Below are positions 35,892-45,248 of a stretch of DNA of 64,000 bases, one piece after another (within the stretch, counting starts at the first letter, position 1; each line of letters starts with the position of its first letter). A program made the translations under genes and the position numbers. The stretch covers positions 310,001-374,000 of the forward strand of contig NZ_CP140155.1 of the NCBI RefSeq assembly GCF_034479375.1, given 5' to 3'. Under the pieces are notes generated by a model that did not search any database, had not been told where the DNA came from, and was given only the letters and a program-made list of their open reading frames with translations. The stretch is from Rhodopseudomonas palustris. Lineage in GTDB: Bacteria > Pseudomonadota > Alphaproteobacteria > Rhizobiales > Xanthobacteraceae.

Positions 35892-36194
35892 ATGAATCTC
35901 TCCCCCCGCGAAAAGGACAAGCTGCTGGTCTCGATGGCGGCGATGGTGGCGCGCCGACGGCTGGAGCGCGGCGTCAAGCTCAACCACCCCGAGGCGATCG
36001 CGCTGATTTCTGATTTCATCGTCGAGGGCGCCCGCGACGGCCGCACCGTCGCCGAGCTGATGAAGGCGGGCGCCGAGGTGCTGACCCGCGAGCAGTGCAT
36101 GGACGGCATCGCCGAGATGATCCACGACATCCAGGTCGAGGCGACCTTCCCCGACGGCACCAAGCTCGTCACCGTGCACCAGCCGATCCGGTGA
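35892..36194 (+). CDS. ureA: urease gamma subunit
   Basis: Protein of 100 aa, the usual length for Ure[76 protein letters not shown]. Structural subunit of the urease complex. In most bacteria it is followed at once by ureB; here an unrelated gene begins 6 bp downstream. Confidence 0.97.
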   Translation: MNLSPREKDKLLVSMAAMVARRRLERGVKLNHPEAIALISDFIVEGARDGRTVAELMKAGAEVLTREQCMDGIAEMIHDIQVEATFPDGTKLVTVHQPIR

Positions 36195-36200
36195 CGGGCC

Positions 36201-36686
36201 GTGGCGATCGACGCATCATCGGCCGGACATTGCCTCGCCGAGCTGCATGGAGAGTATCTGTACGACTCGGGGCTGGAGCCTGACCTTCAGGGCGCCCAGC
36301 GCATCTTCGTCATGCTGTGGCGATTTCAGGCAGAGCTCTACAATGGTGGTGTCTGGCAGTTCTTCACCAACTCGACCGGCGAATATACGCCCTACATTTG
36401 CGACGCATTGAGAGAGGTCGGCGCGATCGAGTTGGCCGAGACCATGGATGACGCAATCGCTGCATCACGTCCGGGCACGGCGTGGCATTCTGCGGCGACG
36501 CAATCCGGGATTTTGAGCCGTGCGCCGGCCGAGGTGCGCGATCAGGTTTACGCCTTCGACGATCCGCTGAATCCGAACCTCGATGAACTCTCGGTGAAGC
36601 TCTACGAGTACGTCGACCGGCATCGCGATCAGTTCGATGTCAACGAGCAATTCTGGGAAAAGGGAAGTCGCAATGATCCCCGGTGA
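36201..36686 (+). CDS. DUF4375/DMP19-like protein inside the urease operon
   Basis: Protein of 161 aa from GTG 36201. It contains [20 protein letters not shown], the core pattern of the DUF4375 (DMP19-like) family, followed by an all-alpha stretch ([20 protein letters not shown]) and an acidic C-terminus. Function is unknown; some DMP19 relatives are DNA-mimic proteins, but that is not shown here. It begins 6 bp after ureA and its last 14 nt overlap the start of ureB, whose ribosome site lies inside it. Not part of standard urease operons. Confidence 0.75.
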   Translation: MAIDASSAGHCLAELHGEYLYDSGLEPDLQGAQRIFVMLWRFQAELYNGGVWQFFTNSTGEYTPYICDALREVGAIELAETMDDAIAASRPGTAWHSAATQSGILSRAPAEVRDQVYAFDDPLNPNLDELSVKLYEYVDRHRDQFDVNEQFWEKGSRNDPR

Positions 36687-36987
36687 ACTGTTGATCGAAG
36701 ACGGCGAGATCGAGCTCAATGCCGGCCGCGCCACGGTGACGCTCAGCGTCGCCAACACCGGCGACCGGCCGATCCAGGTCGGCTCGCATTATCATTTCTT
36801 CGAAACCAACCCGGCGCTGCGCTTCGACCGCGACAAAGCCCGCGGCATGCGGCTCGACATCGCCGCCGGCACCGCGGTGCGTTTCGAGCCCGGCCAGACC
36901 CGCGACGTGCAGCTCGTGGCGCTCGCCGGCAAGCGCGTCGTTTACGGCTTCCGCGGCGACGTGATGGGCAGACTGGACAAGGCTTGA
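36673..36987 (+). CDS. ureB: urease beta subunit
   Basis: Protein of 104 aa from ATG 36673 with AGGGAAG at 36661-36667. UreB blocks: [80 protein letters not shown]. Structural urease subunit. Overlaps the DUF4375-like gene by 14 nt; a toxin-antitoxin pair follows after 45 bp. Confidence 0.96.
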   Translation: MIPGELLIEDGEIELNAGRATVTLSVANTGDRPIQVGSHYHFFETNPALRFDRDKARGMRLDIAAGTAVRFEPGQTRDVQLVALAGKRVVYGFRGDVMGRLDKA

Positions 36988-36996
36988 TGGCCCGCT

Positions 36997-37023
36997 ATGT
37001 AAGGACTACCTTGAATGTAAGGA
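36997..37023 (+). promoter_or_regulatory. direct repeat upstream of vapB (candidate operator)
   Basis: ATGTAAGGA occurs at 36997-37005 and again at 37015-37023, 18 bp apart, with AAGG-ACTA-CCTT between them as a short dyad. It ends 9 bp before the antitoxin start and includes its ribosome site. AbrB-type antitoxins usually repress at such sites; binding is inference. Confidence 0.45.
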
Positions 37024-37032
37024 GTTCGAGCG

Positions 37033-37317
37033 ATGTCCTACAAAGCGTCCGCGACCCTCACCTCGAAAGGGCAGGTGACCTTGCCGGCCCCGATCCGCGA
37101 GCGGCTCGGGGTCACGGCCGGCGATCGGCTCGACTTCGACCTGTCGGCGTCCGGCAAGCTCACCGTCACGGCGGTGAAGCGGCGCAGCATTTTCGAGAAT
37201 TTCGACGAGGTGCGGCTGCCGCCGCGCGGCCGCGCGCGCACGCGGAAGGACATCGACGAGGCGATCGCCGCGACCATCGTCGAGAAATTTCCCCGACCGG
37301 GCAGGCGGCGGGGATGA
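37033..37317 (+). CDS. AbrB/SpoVT-type antitoxin (VapB-like)
   Basis: Protein of 94 aa. An N-terminal swapped-hairpin AbrB domain (SATLTSKGQVTLPAPIRERL, GVTAGDRLDFDLSASGKLTV) is followed by a basic C-terminal tail expected to wrap the toxin. GGAG at 37021-37024. ATGA overlap with the PIN gene (37314-37317). It lies between ureB and ureC. Confidence 0.88.
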   Translation: MSYKASATLTSKGQVTLPAPIRERLGVTAGDRLDFDLSASGKLTVTAVKRRSIFENFDEVRLPPRGRARTRKDIDEAIAATIVEKFPRPGRRRG

Positions 37318-37706
37318 TCGCGGTCGACACCAACGTGCTGCTGCGGTTCTTCGAGGCGGACGACAACGCCGCCCAGACCGCGGCGGCGCGGGACATGGTG
37401 CGGTCTCAGGGCAGCGTCTTCATCAATCCGGTGGTGCTGGTGGAGTTCGTCTGGGCGTTGCGCGCCTCGTTCGGGCTGGATCGCAAGGCGATCCATGCCC
37501 GATTGCAGCGCATCGTCGCGGCTCCTGAATTCGTGCTGCCGTTCGCAGCATCGATCGAGCGCGCGGTGGAGCAATATGGCATGGGGCTGGCCGATTTCGC
37601 CGACTGCATGATCGGTGAACTCAACCTCGCCTTCGGCTGCGATGCGACCATGACGTTCGACAAGAAGGCCGCCAGAACCCTCTCGTTCCGGTCTTTGAAG
37701 ATTTAG
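37314..37706 (+). CDS. PIN-domain toxin (VapC)
   Basis: Protein of 130 aa. PIN acidic set visible: Asp in IAVDTNVLLRFF, Glu in VVLVEFVWAL, Asp pair in GLADFADCMI, Asp in TMTFDKKA. Predicted RNase toxin of a type II pair with the AbrB-type antitoxin. It differs clearly from the PIN protein at 7503, so the two pairs are not a recent duplication. Confidence 0.88.
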   Translation: MIAVDTNVLLRFFEADDNAAQTAAARDMVRSQGSVFINPVVLVEFVWALRASFGLDRKAIHARLQRIVAAPEFVLPFAASIERAVEQYGMGLADFADCMIGELNLAFGCDATMTFDKKAARTLSFRSLKI

Positions 37707-37763
37707 CACGGGGCGAGCCATGTCCGGGACAGTCGCTCGAAGTGAAGTGATGGGATGTTGTAG

Positions 37764-38296
37764 ATGACCGACCTCGTGCTCGTCTCCCGCGCCGCGGATT
37801 TCGCCGCGCGGTGCCATGCCGGACAGCGGCGCAAGGGGGCGGCGAAGGAGCCCTATGTCAATCACCTCGCCGAAGTCGCCGAGCTGCTGGCGGTGGCGAC
37901 CGACGGCTCCGACGCGGCGCTGGTCGCGGCCGGCTGGCTGCACGACACCATCGAGGATTCCGGCACGACGCGCGACGAACTGATCGAGCAGTTCGGCGAC
38001 GACGTCGCCGCGCTGGTGATCGAATGCACCGACGACAAGACGCTGCCGAAGGCCGAGCGCAAGCGGCTGCAGGTCGAGCACGCGCCGCATCTGAGTGGTC
38101 GCGCCCGGATGGTCAAGGTCGCCGACAAGATCAGCAATCTGCGCTCGCTGATCTTTTCGCCGCCCGACGATTGGGAGCGCGAGCGGCTGGTCGACTATCT
38201 CGATTGGGCCGACCAGGTGGTCGCCGGCTGCCGCGGCGTCAATGTCTGGCTCGAACGCATCTATGACGAAACCGCCTCGTCCGGGAGGGCCGTGCT

Positions 38297-38300
<4 letters not shown>
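37764..38300 (+). CDS. MESH1-like HD phosphohydrolase (putative small alarmone hydrolase)
   Basis: Protein of 178 aa with the HD domain of RelA/SpoT hydrolases: [10 protein letters not shown] (His34), WLHDTIEDS (His60-Asp61), [10 protein letters not shown] (Asp121). The stretch [20 protein letters not shown] is very close to the animal MESH1/HDDC3 sequence as I remember it, and the length matches (MESH1 is 179 aa). There is no synthetase, TGS or ACT domain. Family members hydrolyse (p)ppGpp, and MESH1 also NADPH. Its TGA overlaps the ureC GTG start (38297-38300), so it is translationally linked to urease. Confidence 0.82.
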
Positions 38301-40009
<1,709 letters not shown>

Positions 40010-40142
40010 CGCGCAGCCGCAACCCGGTTCCGAGGCGTCGCCGCCCGCCGGCGCGATGACCCGGCAAGTAATTTCACAACGATTGTCGGCGCGGCACGCT
40101 GCGGTTCGTCCAAGGATCATACGATCCACAGGGGAGCCGACC

Positions 40143-40553
40143 ATGCGATTCATGATGCTGATGATCCCGAAGGGCTACGAGAGCGCGGCGCCGGGCGAGA
40201 TGCCCGAGGCCGATGCGGTCGCGGCGATGATGAAATACAACGAGGCGCTGCAGCAGGCCGGCGTGCTGATCACCTGCGAAGGCCTGCACCCGCCGTCGAT
40301 GGGCGCCCGCGTCAGCTTCGCCGGCGGTAAGCCGCTGGTCACCGACGGGCCGTTCGCCGAGGTCAAGGAAGTGCTCGGCGGCTACTGGATGATCGACGTC
40401 GCCTCGCGCGACGAGGTGATCGCCTGGGCCAGCCGCTGCCCGGCCGGCCCGAACGAGATCATCGAGATCCGGCAGGTGCAGGAGATGGAGGATTTCTCGG
40501 CCGACGTGCAGGCGGCGGCGAGAGGATTCGAGGCCATGCAGGGCCGCGCCTGA
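40143..40553 (+). CDS. YCII-related domain protein
   Basis: Protein of 136 aa from ATG 40143. It has MRFMMLMIPKG at the N-terminus, then FAGGKPLVTDGPFAEVKEVL (the DGPF motif of YCII/DGPFAETKE proteins), GGYWMIDVASRDEVIAWASR and CPAGPNEIIEIRQV. Many such proteins are encoded next to ECF sigma factors, and one lies 2.2 kb downstream. Catalytic role unknown. A GGGGAG ribosome site precedes the start. Confidence 0.88.
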   Translation: MRFMMLMIPKGYESAAPGEMPEADAVAAMMKYNEALQQAGVLITCEGLHPPSMGARVSFAGGKPLVTDGPFAEVKEVLGGYWMIDVASRDEVIAWASRCPAGPNEIIEIRQVQEMEDFSADVQAAARGFEAMQGRA

Positions 40554-40580
40554 GCATCTGCCGAAGTTCGACGGCTTCGT

Positions 40581-40641
40581 GCCCCGGATGCAGCGCAGCG
40601 CGCCGCCGCTTTGCGGCGTGGTGCGCTGCTGATCCGGGGCC
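40581..40641. repeat. palindromic element after the YCII gene
   Basis: GCCCCGGATGCAGCGCAGCGC and its near inverse GTGCGCTGCTGATCCGGGGC enclose a GCCGCCGC/GCGGCG inner stem. A REP-like hairpin in the 291-bp gap 40554-40844; the rest of that gap has no gene. Confidence 0.7.
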
Positions 40642-40827
40642 CCGGTGACGTCGGCGCCGGACCGGGGTTCCGGTTCAGCGGAGCGGCCTGTGTGCCGCAC
40701 CGCGCCCGGGACAGGGTTGTCCACTTTCATCTTTGCCTGAAGTGCGCCGCAAGCAGTTCCGGTGCTTGGCGCGCGTCGGAGCCGGCGCCGGCCCGCCGTC
40801 GAAATCCGTGACCTTTGCATCTCCCTC

Positions 40828-40846
40828 ATGTAAAAGCCCTTCACAT
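40828..40846. promoter_or_regulatory. 19-bp dyad at the tetR start (candidate autoregulatory operator)
   Basis: ATGTAAAAGCCCTTCACAT fits ATGTNAA-N5-TTNACAT and extends to CTCATGT/ACATGAG (40825-40849). It overlaps the tetR start codon. The same dyad occurs at 41643-41661. Confidence 0.65.
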
Positions 40847-41549
40847 GAGTTGGCGCAAGGAAGAGCGCCGCGCCGAGCGCGGCTATCATCACGGCAATCT
40901 GAAGGAGGCGCTGCTGCAGGCGGCGCTCGGGCTGATCGCGGAGAAGGGGCCGGCCGGCTTCACCTTCGCCGACGCCGCGCGGATGGCCGGCGTCAGCCCG
41001 GCCGCGCCGTATCGGCACTTCCGCGACCGTGAGGAGTTGCTGTCGAACATCGCCCAGCGCGGCTTCGAGCTGTTCGAACAGGTGCTCGCCAAGGCCTGGG
41101 ACGACGGCCGTCCCGACACGCTCACCGCCTTCATGCGGGTCGGGCCGGCCTATCTGGCCTTTGCCCGCAACGAGCCGGCCTACTACTCGGCGATGTTCGA
41201 ATCCGGCGTGCCGGTCGACGCCAATCCGCTGCTGATGACGGCGTCGGAACGCGCCTTCAACGTCATCCGCGCCGCCGCCGAACGGCTCGCCGCGCTGACG
41301 CCGCCGGGAGTCGCAAGGCCGCCGGCGCTGATGATGGCGCTGCACATCTGGTCGATGTCGCACGGCATTGCGTCGCTGTTCGGCCGCGGCGACGCGGCCC
41401 GGCGCAAATTGCCGATGGCCTCGGAAGAGCTGCTGGAAGCCGGCGTGCTGATCTATCTGCGCGGTCTCGGGTTCTCGGCCGACCTTCGCGCTCCGCCGGA
41501 AAAGCCTGCAGAACCAAAGCGTTCCGGTCCGTGGGGCAGCGTCCCATAG
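40845..41549 (+). CDS. TetR/AcrR family regulator
   Basis: Repressor-type regulator of 234 aa from ATG 40845. The N-terminal HTH is clear (GYHHGNLKEALLQAALGLIA, FTFADAARMAGVSPAAPYRH, FRDREELLSNIAQRGF). The C-terminal ligand domain is of the WHG/TetR_C_13 kind (MMALHIWSMSHGIASLFGRG). An operator-like dyad overlaps its start codon and a second copy lies in the promoter of the next gene, so it probably represses itself and that gene. Confidence 0.88.
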   Translation: MSWRKEERRAERGYHHGNLKEALLQAALGLIAEKGPAGFTFADAARMAGVSPAAPYRHFRDREELLSNIAQRGFELFEQVLAKAWDDGRPDTLTAFMRVGPAYLAFARNEPAYYSAMFESGVPVDANPLLMTASERAFNVIRAAAERLAALTPPGVARPPALMMALHIWSMSHGIASLFGRGDAARRKLPMASEELLEAGVLIYLRGLGFSADLRAPPEKPAEPKRSGPWGSVP

Positions 41550-41615
41550 GCGATGTCGCTCACCACGATGTGAGCGCCGCGCGAAATTGTCGCCCCGTCC
41601 AGAATCCGGTCTCGC

Positions 41616-41661
41616 TTGACAAAACCAGGGATTGGCTTACGTATGTAAATGTTATTTACAT
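41616..41661 (+). promoter_or_regulatory. promoter and 19-bp perfect dyad upstream of the DUF2852 gene
   Basis: TTGACA at 41616-41621 and TACGTA at 41638-41643 (16-bp spacing) form a plausible sigma70-type promoter. The perfect palindrome ATGTAAATGTTATTTACAT (41643-41661) overlaps the -10 end and would block RNA polymerase. It matches the dyad at the tetR start. Confidence 0.75.
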
Positions 41662-41694
41662 TCACACCGGCGGTTGCCGGTCATGGAGAGGCAT

Positions 41695-42165
41695 ATGGCG
41701 AACGCCGCTGACTACAATCGATGGGGCCCGACCCAACAGCGCTATCAGCCCGCGCCGCGGTCGTCCTGGAGCCCGGGCTGGATCCTGCTGACGGTGGCCG
41801 GCTTCATCGTCTGGTGGCCGATCGGATTGGCACTTCTCTTCTACACACTCTGGAGCAGAAACATGGGTTGCTGGGATCGCGGTGATCGCTTCTCCAACAA
41901 GATGGAGCGGATGCAGTACAAGATGGAGCGGATGCGCGAGCGCATGGACCGCAGCGGTTTCGGCTTCGGCCCGCCGTCGAGCGGCAACCGCGCCTTCGAC
42001 GAGTATCGCAGCGAGACGCTGCGCCGGCTCGAGGAAGAGCAGGTCCAGTTCAAGGACTTCCTCGATCGTCTGCGCCACGCCAAGGACAAGGAAGAGTTCG
42101 ACGCCTTCATGGCGCAGCACCGCACCAAGCCGGCGCCGTCCCCCGACGCGCCGCAGCAGGGCTGA
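41695..42165 (+). CDS. DUF2852 membrane protein
   Basis: Protein of 156 aa from ATG 41695 with GGAGAG at 41685-41690. One TM region (WILLTVAGFIVWWPIGLALL) is followed by a Met/Arg/Glu-rich helical, probably coiled-coil part (FSNKMERMQYKMERMRERMD, LRRLEEEQVQFKDFLDRLRH). This layout is that of DUF2852 proteins of alphaproteobacteria; function unknown. The operator in its promoter suggests control by the adjacent TetR. A strong terminator follows. Confidence 0.85.
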   Translation: MANAADYNRWGPTQQRYQPAPRSSWSPGWILLTVAGFIVWWPIGLALLFYTLWSRNMGCWDRGDRFSNKMERMQYKMERMRERMDRSGFGFGPPSSGNRAFDEYRSETLRRLEEEQVQFKDFLDRLRHAKDKEEFDAFMAQHRTKPAPSPDAPQQG

Positions 42166-42200
42166 TCGTCCCGTCGAATCAGTGACTTCCATCGTCATCG

Positions 42201-42231
42201 CCGCCCGCCTGTGACCCAGGCGGGCGGTTTT
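42201..42231 (+). terminator. terminator after the DUF2852 gene
   Basis: 11-bp perfect stem CCGCCCGCCTG/CAGGCGGGCGG (42201-42211 with 42217-42227), loop TGACC, then TTTT. Confidence 0.9.
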
Positions 42232-42262
42232 GTTTCGGGAGCTGATTTTTCGCTCGCGGCAA

Positions 42263-42289
42263 TGTCACACCCGGCCGCGCCGTCTCGTC
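42263..42289 (+). promoter_or_regulatory. ECF41-type promoter
   Basis: TGTCACA (42263-42269) and CGTC (42286-42289) are 16 bp apart, matching the published ECF41 promoter pattern TGTCACA-N16-CGTC as I recall it. It lies 30 bp before the AhpD-like gene that is co-transcribed with the ECF41 sigma gene. Confidence 0.78.
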
Positions 42290-42318
42290 CTATCCTCAGT
42301 GAACCGCAGGAGACGACG

Positions 42319-42786
42319 ATGAAGCCCCGTTTGAACCCCGCCGCCGCCGCGCCCGACGCCTACAAGGCGATGGTCGCGCTCGAGACCACCATCAAGGCCA
42401 GCGGCCTCGAACCGAGCCTGATCGAACTGGTGAAGATGCGCGCCTCGCAGATCAACGGCTGCGCGTTCTGTCTCGACATGCACAGCAAGGACGCCCGCGC
42501 CCATGGCGAGACCGAGCAGCGGCTGTATCTGCTCGACGCCTGGCGGGAATCGCCGGTCTACAGCGATCGCGAACGCGCCGCGCTGGCGTGGACCGAGGCG
42601 CTGACACTGGTCGCGCAGACCCACGCGCCGGACGCGGACTACGCGCTGCTGACGCAGCACTTCAACGCGGCCGAACAGGCCAATCTCACCATGCTGATCG
42701 GCGCGATCAACACCTGGAATCGGATCGCGATCGGCTTCCGCCTGATCCATCCGGTCGCGGCCGCCGTCCATGCCAGGGCCTCCTGA
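42319..42786 (+). CDS. carboxymuconolactone decarboxylase/AhpD family protein
   Basis: Protein of 155 aa. The redox motif is Cys48-x-x-Cys51-x3-His55 (NGCAFCLDMHSKDARAHGE), the signature of AhpD-like alkylhydroperoxidases. A CAGGAG ribosome site precedes ATG 42319. Such genes are the typical genomic partner of ECF41 sigma factors. Its end overlaps the sigma gene start by 17 nt. Substrate unknown; a peroxide or thiol role is inferred. Confidence 0.9.
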   Translation: MKPRLNPAAAAPDAYKAMVALETTIKASGLEPSLIELVKMRASQINGCAFCLDMHSKDARAHGETEQRLYLLDAWRESPVYSDRERAALAWTEALTLVAQTHAPDADYALLTQHFNAAEQANLTMLIGAINTWNRIAIGFRLIHPVAAAVHARAS

Positions 42787-43675
42787 GCCCACGATCAGCG
42801 ACGACGCCGCAGCGAGCTTCGCGCCGCTGCGCGCGCGGCTGATCCGGGTCGCCTATCGCATGCTCGGCTCGGTCGCCGAGGCCGAAGACGTGGTGCAGGA
42901 CGCTTACTTGCGCTGGCACCGGACCGATCGCGCCGAGGTGCGCGATCCCGCGGGGTTTCTCACGCGCGTCGTCACTCGGCTGTGCCTCGACGTGCTGAAA
43001 TCGGCGCGGCTCAGGCGAGAGACCTATATCGGACCGTGGCTGCCCGAGCCGCTGATCGCCGATCCGTGCGAGGACGAGGGCGACGACATCACGCTCACCT
43101 TGATGCTGGCGCTGGAGCGGCTGTCGCCGCTGGAGCGCGCGGCGTTCCTGCTGCACGATGTGTTCGGCCTCGGCTTCGACGAGATCGCCCGCACGCTCGA
43201 CCGCGACGCCGCCGCCTGCCGCCAGCTCGCCGCCCGCGCCCGCGGCCATGTCCGCGCCGAGCGGCCGCGCTTTCCGGTGTCGGAGGAGCGCGGCCAGGCG
43301 ATCGCCGGGGCGTTCTTCGAGGCGTCGCGCAGCGGCGATCTGAAGGCGCTCACCGCGCTGCTCGCCGACGACGTGGTGTTCTACGGCGACGGCGGCGGCA
43401 AGCGGCCGGCGACGTTGAACCCGATCTTCGGCCTCGCCAAGGTGGCCCGGCTGTTCGAAGGCCTCGCGCGCAAGCATGCGCCCGGCGCCTCGGCCGTGAT
43501 CTCGGCCGGGCGGATCGACGGGCTGCCCGGCTTCGTCACCACCGAGCCCGACGGGCTGATCCAGACCACGGCGCTCGCCGTCGAAAACGACCGCATCGTT
43601 GCGATCTACGTCGTCCGCAATCCCGACAAGCTGCGCCATCTTCTGGCGCTCTCGGCCGGTGCTGCGCGGCCCTGA
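42770..43675 (+). CDS. ECF41-type sigma factor with fused SnoaL-like domain
   Basis: Protein of 301 aa. Sigma region 2 (RLIRVAYRMLGSVAEAEDVV) and region 4 (LSPLERAAFLLHDVFGLGFD) are followed by a SnoaL-like C-terminal domain (about 170-295). The three ECF41 marks are present: WLPEP linker (90-94), DGGGK (207-211) and NPDK (284-287). In this group the C-terminal domain acts in place of an anti-sigma factor. It overlaps the AhpD-like gene and is probably autoregulated through the promoter at 42263. Confidence 0.93.
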   Translation: MPGPPEPTISDDAAASFAPLRARLIRVAYRMLGSVAEAEDVVQDAYLRWHRTDRAEVRDPAGFLTRVVTRLCLDVLKSARLRRETYIGPWLPEPLIADPCEDEGDDITLTLMLALERLSPLERAAFLLHDVFGLGFDEIARTLDRDAAACRQLAARARGHVRAERPRFPVSEERGQAIAGAFFEASRSGDLKALTALLADDVVFYGDGGGKRPATLNPIFGLAKVARLFEGLARKHAPGASAVISAGRIDGLPGFVTTEPDGLIQTTALAVENDRIVAIYVVRNPDKLRHLLALSAGAARP

Positions 43676-43975
43676 GCCGCGACGGGGCGCGCGCGCGGGC
43701 CGTCCGCTCGGGCGATCACGGGTATTTTCCCGGCCATCGTAACCCCTTCTTAACCCTGATTAGCGTTTGGTTAGGGCCGTCAAGATGCGCCTTCAGCCCT
43801 CGTTTTGACACGTTGGCAGGGGATTGAGGGCCCGGCTTCGGACGGGCCGTCCCCAACTGACAACGCAAATCTTGGCGGTGGCGCTTCTGGCCAGAATGCG
43901 GCGCGTGGCTGCGGGAACCGGGGCGCGCGCCAGGCCTGCTGCGGCCGAACCCCTTGCGCGAGAGGATATGCGATC

Positions 43976-44689
43976 ATGAACCCGGCCGAGGTTGCCCAAT
44001 CAGCGATGCCGCTGGTGTCCGCCGACGTGTCGCTGATCGCACTGTTCTGGCAGGCCCACTGGATCGTCAAATCGGTGATGCTCGGGCTGATCGGCTGTTC
44101 GGTCTGGGTCTGGGCGATCGCGATCGACAAGCTGATCCTCTATTCCCGCACCAAGCGCGCGATGGACCGCTTCGAGCAGGCGTTCTGGTCGGGGGAATCG
44201 ATCGACGACCTGTACCGCACGCTGTCGGCCAAGCCGACGCATTCGATGGCGGCCTGCTTCGTCGCGGCGATGCGCGAGTGGAAGCGCTCGTTCGAAAGCC
44301 ATTCGCGCTCCTTCGCCGGCCTGCAGATGCGGATCGAGAAGGTGATGAACGTCTCGATCGCCCGCGAGGTCGAGCGGCTGGAGCGGCGGCTGCTGGTGCT
44401 GGCGACGGTCGGCTCCGCCGGTCCGTTCGTCGGCCTGTTCGGCACCGTCTGGGGCATCATGTCGAGCTTCCAATCGATCGCCGCGTCCAAGAACACCTCG
44501 CTGGCGGTGGTCGCCCCCGGCATCGCCGAGGCGCTGTTCGCCACCGCGGTCGGCCTGATCGCCGCAATTCCGGCGACAATTTTCTATAATAAATTCACGT
44601 CGGAGGTGAACCGGCAGACCCAGCGGCTGGAGGGTTTCGCGGACGAGTTCTCGGCCATCCTGTCGCGGCAGATCGACGAGCGCGCATGA
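43976..44689 (+). CDS. tolQ: Tol-Pal system protein TolQ
   Basis: Inner-membrane protein of 237 aa from ATG 43976; GAGAGG about 10 nt upstream. Three TM helices: about 38-58 (SVMLGLIGCSVWVWAIAIDK), then VGSAGPFVGLFGTVWGIMSS and GIAEALFATAVGLIAAIPAT. The MotA/ExbB-like proton channel forms with TolR. Starts the tolQRAB run; pal and cpoB lie 4 kb on. Confidence 0.95.
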   Translation: MNPAEVAQSAMPLVSADVSLIALFWQAHWIVKSVMLGLIGCSVWVWAIAIDKLILYSRTKRAMDRFEQAFWSGESIDDLYRTLSAKPTHSMAACFVAAMREWKRSFESHSRSFAGLQMRIEKVMNVSIAREVERLERRLLVLATVGSAGPFVGLFGTVWGIMSSFQSIAASKNTSLAVVAPGIAEALFATAVGLIAAIPATIFYNKFTSEVNRQTQRLEGFADEFSAILSRQIDERA

Positions 44690-44725
44690 GTCGGATGAAG
44701 GCGAGCGCAAGGTGAGCACCAGATC

Positions 44726-45199
44726 ATGTCGATGAACATGGCGGCAGGCGGCGGAGGCGGCGGCAGACGTCGCCGGGGCAAGCGCCCGGTGATGGCGGAG
44801 ATCAACGTCACGCCGATGGTCGACGTGATGCTGGTGCTGCTGATCATCTTCATGGTGGCGGCGCCGCTGCTCACCACGTCGATCGACATCGACCTGCCGG
44901 TCGCCCGCGGCGGCGCGCAGATCCAGTCCAATACGCCGCCGCTGACGCTGTCGGTGAAACGGACCGGCGGCGGCTGCAACTCGCAGGTCGAGCTCTATGT
45001 CGGCGACAGCCCGGTCGCCCCGGCCGAGATGGAAGCCAAGATCAAGGCGATCCGGACGACGCGGTCGGACACCGACAACGTGGTCTATCTTCGGGGCGAC
45101 AAGGACGTCTGCTATACGGACATGATGAAGCTGCTCGGCCAGATCCGCACCGCCGGCTTCAAGGCGAATATCGTGATCGTGCCGGAGCAGGGCTCCTGA
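44726..45199 (+). CDS. tolR: Tol-Pal system protein TolR
   Basis: ExbD/TolR protein of 157 aa. Gly/Arg-rich N-terminus, one TM helix with the essential Asp in NVTPMVDVMLVLLIIFMVAA, and a periplasmic domain. Two extra cysteines (GGGCNSQVE, DKDVCYTD) could form a disulphide. It couples proton flow through TolQR to TolA. Confidence 0.95.
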   Translation: MSMNMAAGGGGGGRRRRGKRPVMAEINVTPMVDVMLVLLIIFMVAAPLLTTSIDIDLPVARGGAQIQSNTPPLTLSVKRTGGGCNSQVELYVGDSPVAPAEMEAKIKAIRTTRSDTDNVVYLRGDKDVCYTDMMKLLGQIRTAGFKANIVIVPEQGS

Positions 45200-45248
45200 G
45201 CGGGGAAGCAGCGGGCGCCGTCGTGAGGATGGAGCAGGATTTCTGAAG

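Noticed and set aside
43750..43765. CtrA box before tolQ (TTAACCCTGATTAGC)
   Set aside because: Spacing is N6 rather than N7 to TTAG, so it does not fit the consensus.
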